Source of the DNA: Methanomicrobiales archaeon
Lineage (GTDB): Archaea; Halobacteriota; Methanomicrobia; Methanomicrobiales; Methanospirillaceae
Direction: 5' to 3'
NCBI GenBank assembly: GCA_013415575.1
Contig: JAAEES010000049.1
Location: 1-7,573, forward strand
Length of the DNA: 7,573 nucleotides
A program made the translations under genes and the position numbers. Below, piece by piece: positions 6,388 to 7,573 of the stretch (positions are counted from its first letter, which is position 1; the number at the start of each line of letters is the position of its first letter). Under the pieces are notes generated by a model. That model had not been told where the DNA came from. It saw nothing but the letters and a program-made list of their open reading frames with translations, and did not search any database.

Positions 6388-6759
6388 CTATTCGACCCCT
6401 CCGATTTTATCGCGGGAGATTTTCACCGAGTTCGGGGTGATTACGACGTACCGCTGGTCGCCCAGTCCGATTATGTCCCCGTTCACGTCTTTGGCAACTT
6501 CTTTCATATCCTTCAGCACACGCTCGTACATAACCTTGTCCATTTTCAGACGGGAGATATCCACGATCACAATGTTGCCATTGTAGATCTCATCCTTGAT
6601 CCGCGGGCTCTCCTTGATGTCACCGATGGCCGCAATCTTGACGAACATTGCCGGAGCCCCGGCCTCGGCCTCCTCAAAGGCTTCAAGGTCGAGGTCCATG
6701 TAGTCATCCTCAGTTGAGGGAGTTGACTTGCCCAGAAGCGAATCGAGAAATTTTACCAT
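6388..6759 (-). CDS. sepF: SepF, membrane anchor of FtsZ for cell division
   Basis: 123 residues. The first ten (MVKFLDSLLG) form a short amphipathic helix expected to dip into the membrane. An acidic, flexible linker follows (about 15-34, rich in D and E), then the compact alpha/beta SepF core (about 36-118): MFVKIAAIGDIKE, IKDEIYNGNIVIVDISRL (54-71), the DKVMYERVLKDMKEVAKDV helix, and GDIIGLGDQRYVVITP (94-109). Archaeal SepF is known from Haloferax and Methanobrevibacter work to tether FtsZ at midcell; an FtsZ-binding role here follows from homology. The ATG has no ribosome-binding site, and an AT-rich TATA-like box about 25 bases upstream fits a leaderless or very short-leader transcript. 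The gene ends in TAG, immediately followed by the GTG of zpr1 in the same frame. The PUA gene lies 92 bases upstream on the same strand, with a T-run between. Confidence 0.92.
   Translation of the reverse strand: MVKFLDSLLGKSTPSTEDDYMDLDLEAFEEAEAGAPAMFVKIAAIGDIKESPRIKDEIYNGNIVIVDISRLKMDKVMYERVLKDMKEVAKDVNGDIIGLGDQRYVVITPNSVKISRDKIGGVE
6398..6402 (-). promoter_or_regulatory. Ribosome-binding site for the GTG start of zpr1 (GGAGG)
   Basis: The minus strand reads GGAGG inside the last sepF codons, 10 bases before the GTG at 6387-6385. The spacing is slightly long, but it is the only such site near and supports initiation at the GTG that touches the sepF stop codon. Confidence 0.55.
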
Positions 6760-6778
6760 AGCAAAATTGTCTATTGGT

Positions 6779-6790
6779 TTTTATTTAATA
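6779..6790 (-). promoter_or_regulatory. Candidate TATA box for sepF-zpr1
   Basis: The minus strand reads TATTAAATAAAA, centred about 25 bases before the sepF ATG. At normal archaeal spacing this places the transcription start at or next to the ATG, which agrees with the lack of a ribosome-binding site. A second AT tract just upstream (6798-6808) could serve instead, giving a leader of roughly 15-20 bases. The call rests on composition and spacing only. Confidence 0.45.
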
Positions 6791-6802
6791 GTATCTCTTT
6801 TT

Positions 6803-6808
6803 AAAAAA
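6803..6808 (-). terminator. Oligo-T terminator candidate behind the PUA gene
   Basis: Six T in a row on the minus strand, about 44 bases after the stop of the PUA-domain gene and just before the sepF promoter region. The position suits an archaeal intrinsic stop. The same tract could instead belong to the sepF promoter, so the two roles cannot be separated by eye. Confidence 0.35.
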
Positions 6809-6851
6809 GGCCGGATTGGACAGGGAACTCCATACTTCACCTACCGGACAT

Positions 6852-7370
6852 TCAGAACTCCAGGTTCCAGAGATCATCCCCGATGTAGTGAATGGTCTTA
6901 ACTACCTTTCCCGAAGTTTTACCACGGAGTTCATCGGCATCAAAAAGGGCGATCCCGAGAGCGAGGGGCTTTCCGTGGCGCTCTTCGACCACCTGGACCG
7001 GTTTTCCAGACCTGATATCATCAGATACGGTGACGATGCCGGGGCGCATGATGTCGGCACCATTCACCACGAAGGGCACTGCTCCGGCATCGACAACAAC
7101 CCGCCGTTCGGGAAACGGGTGTTCAAGCAGCCCTTTCAGCGTGGGAAACACCCATCCGTCCCGTTCCAGAAGCTGGGGTTTCTTCTCAATGAGATACAGG
7201 ACAATCCCGGCGCTTGTTTCTAGCAATTCCACCCGCTCGCTCCGGAAGAGTGATGCTGATGCCCCGATCTCGTCTTCCAGGGCCGCATAGAGGGGTGCGA
7301 TCTGCGACTTCCTGATGCTGTGCCGTTTCTTTCCGGTGATCTTGGCCATTTTCTGTATATCAGTAGTCAT
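6852..7370 (-). CDS. Archaeal MCT-1/Tma20-like PUA-domain RNA-binding protein
   Basis: 172 residues from the ATG at 7370. The N-terminal pre-PUA part contains KRHSIRKS (15-22), a helix and a strand pair, and ends in FPTLKGLLEHP (75-85). The C-terminal PUA domain (about 90-165) shows VVNGADIMRPGI (101-112), RHGKPLALGIAL (131-142) and GKVVKTIHYIGDDLW (154-168). This order matches the PUA family universal in archaea and related to eukaryotic MCT-1/Tma20, proteins that act on the ribosome in recycling and re-initiation. The archaeal role is inferred; tRNA- or rRNA-modifying PUA enzymes are excluded because no catalytic domain is present. Start choice is open: a GTG at 7415 would add 15 residues unlike the family, and Met at 7349 would shorten it by 7. 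None has a ribosome-binding site, so a short-leader transcript is likely. It diverges from the LSm gene and precedes sepF-zpr1 on the same strand. Confidence 0.85.
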   Translation of the reverse strand: MTTDIQKMAKITGKKRHSIRKSQIAPLYAALEDEIGASASLFRSERVELLETSAGIVLYLIEKKPQLLERDGWVFPTLKGLLEHPFPERRVVVDAGAVPFVVNGADIMRPGIVTVSDDIRSGKPVQVVEERHGKPLALGIALFDADELRGKTSGKVVKTIHYIGDDLWNLEF

Positions 7371-7402
7371 CCGGTGATGAAAAAGCATTTCAGGCAGGGT
7401 GG

Positions 7403-7458
7403 CATATGTGATCACGTGCAGACGGAAGTTTCACCATACGGGCTGATCCTGGGATCAC
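7403..7458. promoter_or_regulatory. Palindrome cluster in the PUA/LSm divergent promoter region
   Basis: The gap between the two divergent genes (7371-7527) holds three overlapping palindromes, CATATG (7403-7408), GTGATCAC (7408-7415) and CACGTG (7413-7418). An inverted repeat TGATCC-TG-GGATCA follows at 7444-7457. GATCAC recurs at 7410-7415 and 7453-7458, 43 bases apart, about four helical turns. The first cluster covers the ACATATG that could serve as the PUA TATA box. Regulator binding is a guess from symmetry only. Confidence 0.3.
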
Positions 7459-7487
7459 TCGCCAAGGTTTAAGTATCCTTCCCGCGC

Positions 7488-7497
7488 ACATATATTA
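7488..7497 (+). promoter_or_regulatory. TATA box of the LSm gene
   Basis: ACATATATTA, the clearest TATA-like element in the window, is centred about 35 bases before the LSm ATG at 7528. Archaeal spacing would put the transcription start near 7518-7520, giving a leader of roughly 10 bases. This agrees with the absence of a strong ribosome-binding site before the ATG. Confidence 0.55.
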
Positions 7498-7527
7498 CTC
7501 CAAAGTGATGGAAAACTGGGAATACGT

Positions 7528-7573
7528 ATGACAAAGCGGCCGTTGGATATTTTGGATCAGGTGCTGAACCGGC
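7528..7573 (+). CDS. 5' end of an archaeal Sm-like (LSm) RNA-binding protein
   Basis: The gene runs off the right edge after 15 codons: MTKRPLDILDQVLNR. The RPLD-L-x-x-x-L beginning is the typical N-terminal helix of archaeal Sm-like (SmAP/LSm) proteins, which form seven-membered rings that bind U-rich RNA. The Sm1 and Sm2 motifs would lie outside the window, so the call rests on the first residues and on the good TATA box at the right distance. In many archaea the LSm gene is followed by that for ribosomal protein L37e, which would be the expected next gene here. It diverges from the PUA-domain gene. Confidence 0.75.
   Translation, partial: MTKRPLDILDQVLNR

Noticed and set aside
7371..7415. 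Longer PUA protein from GTG at 7415
   Set aside because: The added 15 residues are unlike the family and would cover the probable promoter; no ribosome-binding site precedes the GTG.
7508..7531. Seven-codon upstream frame (MENWEYV) whose TGA overlaps the LSm ATG
   Set aside because: It begins upstream of the transcription start predicted from the TATA box at 7488-7497 and has no ribosome-binding site; probably chance.

Overview
The window reads as ordinary chromosomal DNA of a methanogenic archaeon, most likely of the order Methanomicrobiales (Methanoregula/Methanosphaerula-like; the genus is a guess). Reasons: a CoM/CoB-linked thiol:fumarate reductase pair (tfrA-tfrB), an archaeal SepF, a single-finger archaeal ZPR1 protein, an archaeal MCT-1-like PUA protein and the first codons of an archaeal Sm-like protein. 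Promoters look archaeal (TATA-like boxes), and ribosome-binding sites are of the GAGG/GAGGTGA type. Coding density is very high and the short gaps are AT-rich against GC-rich genes. There is no tRNA, rRNA, CRISPR array, insertion sequence or prophage signal.

Layout, left to right. (1) 1-274, plus strand: the 3' end of a membrane CTP-dependent polyprenol/dolichol kinase-family protein. (2) 284-3402, minus strand: tfrA then tfrB, joined by a 4-base ATGA overlap. Together they form a soluble enzyme that reduces fumarate to succinate with coenzyme M and coenzyme B thiols, giving the heterodisulfide. (3) 3444-5832, plus strand: an aspartate kinase with two ACT domains, overlapping by 8 bases with purM (AIR synthase of purine synthesis). 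This pair diverges from tfrAB across only 41 bases. (4) 5845-7370, minus strand, in transcription order: the PUA-domain protein (6852-7370), then sepF and zpr1, which abut as TAG|GTG in one reading frame. (5) 7528-7573, plus strand: the start of an LSm (Sm-like) gene, diverging from the PUA gene.

How they fit: the left half is central biosynthesis (succinate branch of the incomplete reductive TCA pathway, aspartate-family amino acids, purines). The right half is RNA/translation plus cell division (LSm, MCT-1-like PUA, ZPR1, SepF). No stretch over 300 bases lacks a gene; the longest gap is 7371-7527 and holds the divergent PUA/LSm promoters with several short palindromes.

I found no convincing undescribed system. 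The points most worth a second look are the in-frame sepF-TAG-GTG-zpr1 junction, an identical 29-base direct repeat in the two ACT domains of the aspartate kinase, a cysteine where the flavin-linking histidine of SdhA/FrdA would sit in TfrA, and the palindrome cluster at the PUA/LSm divergent promoter.
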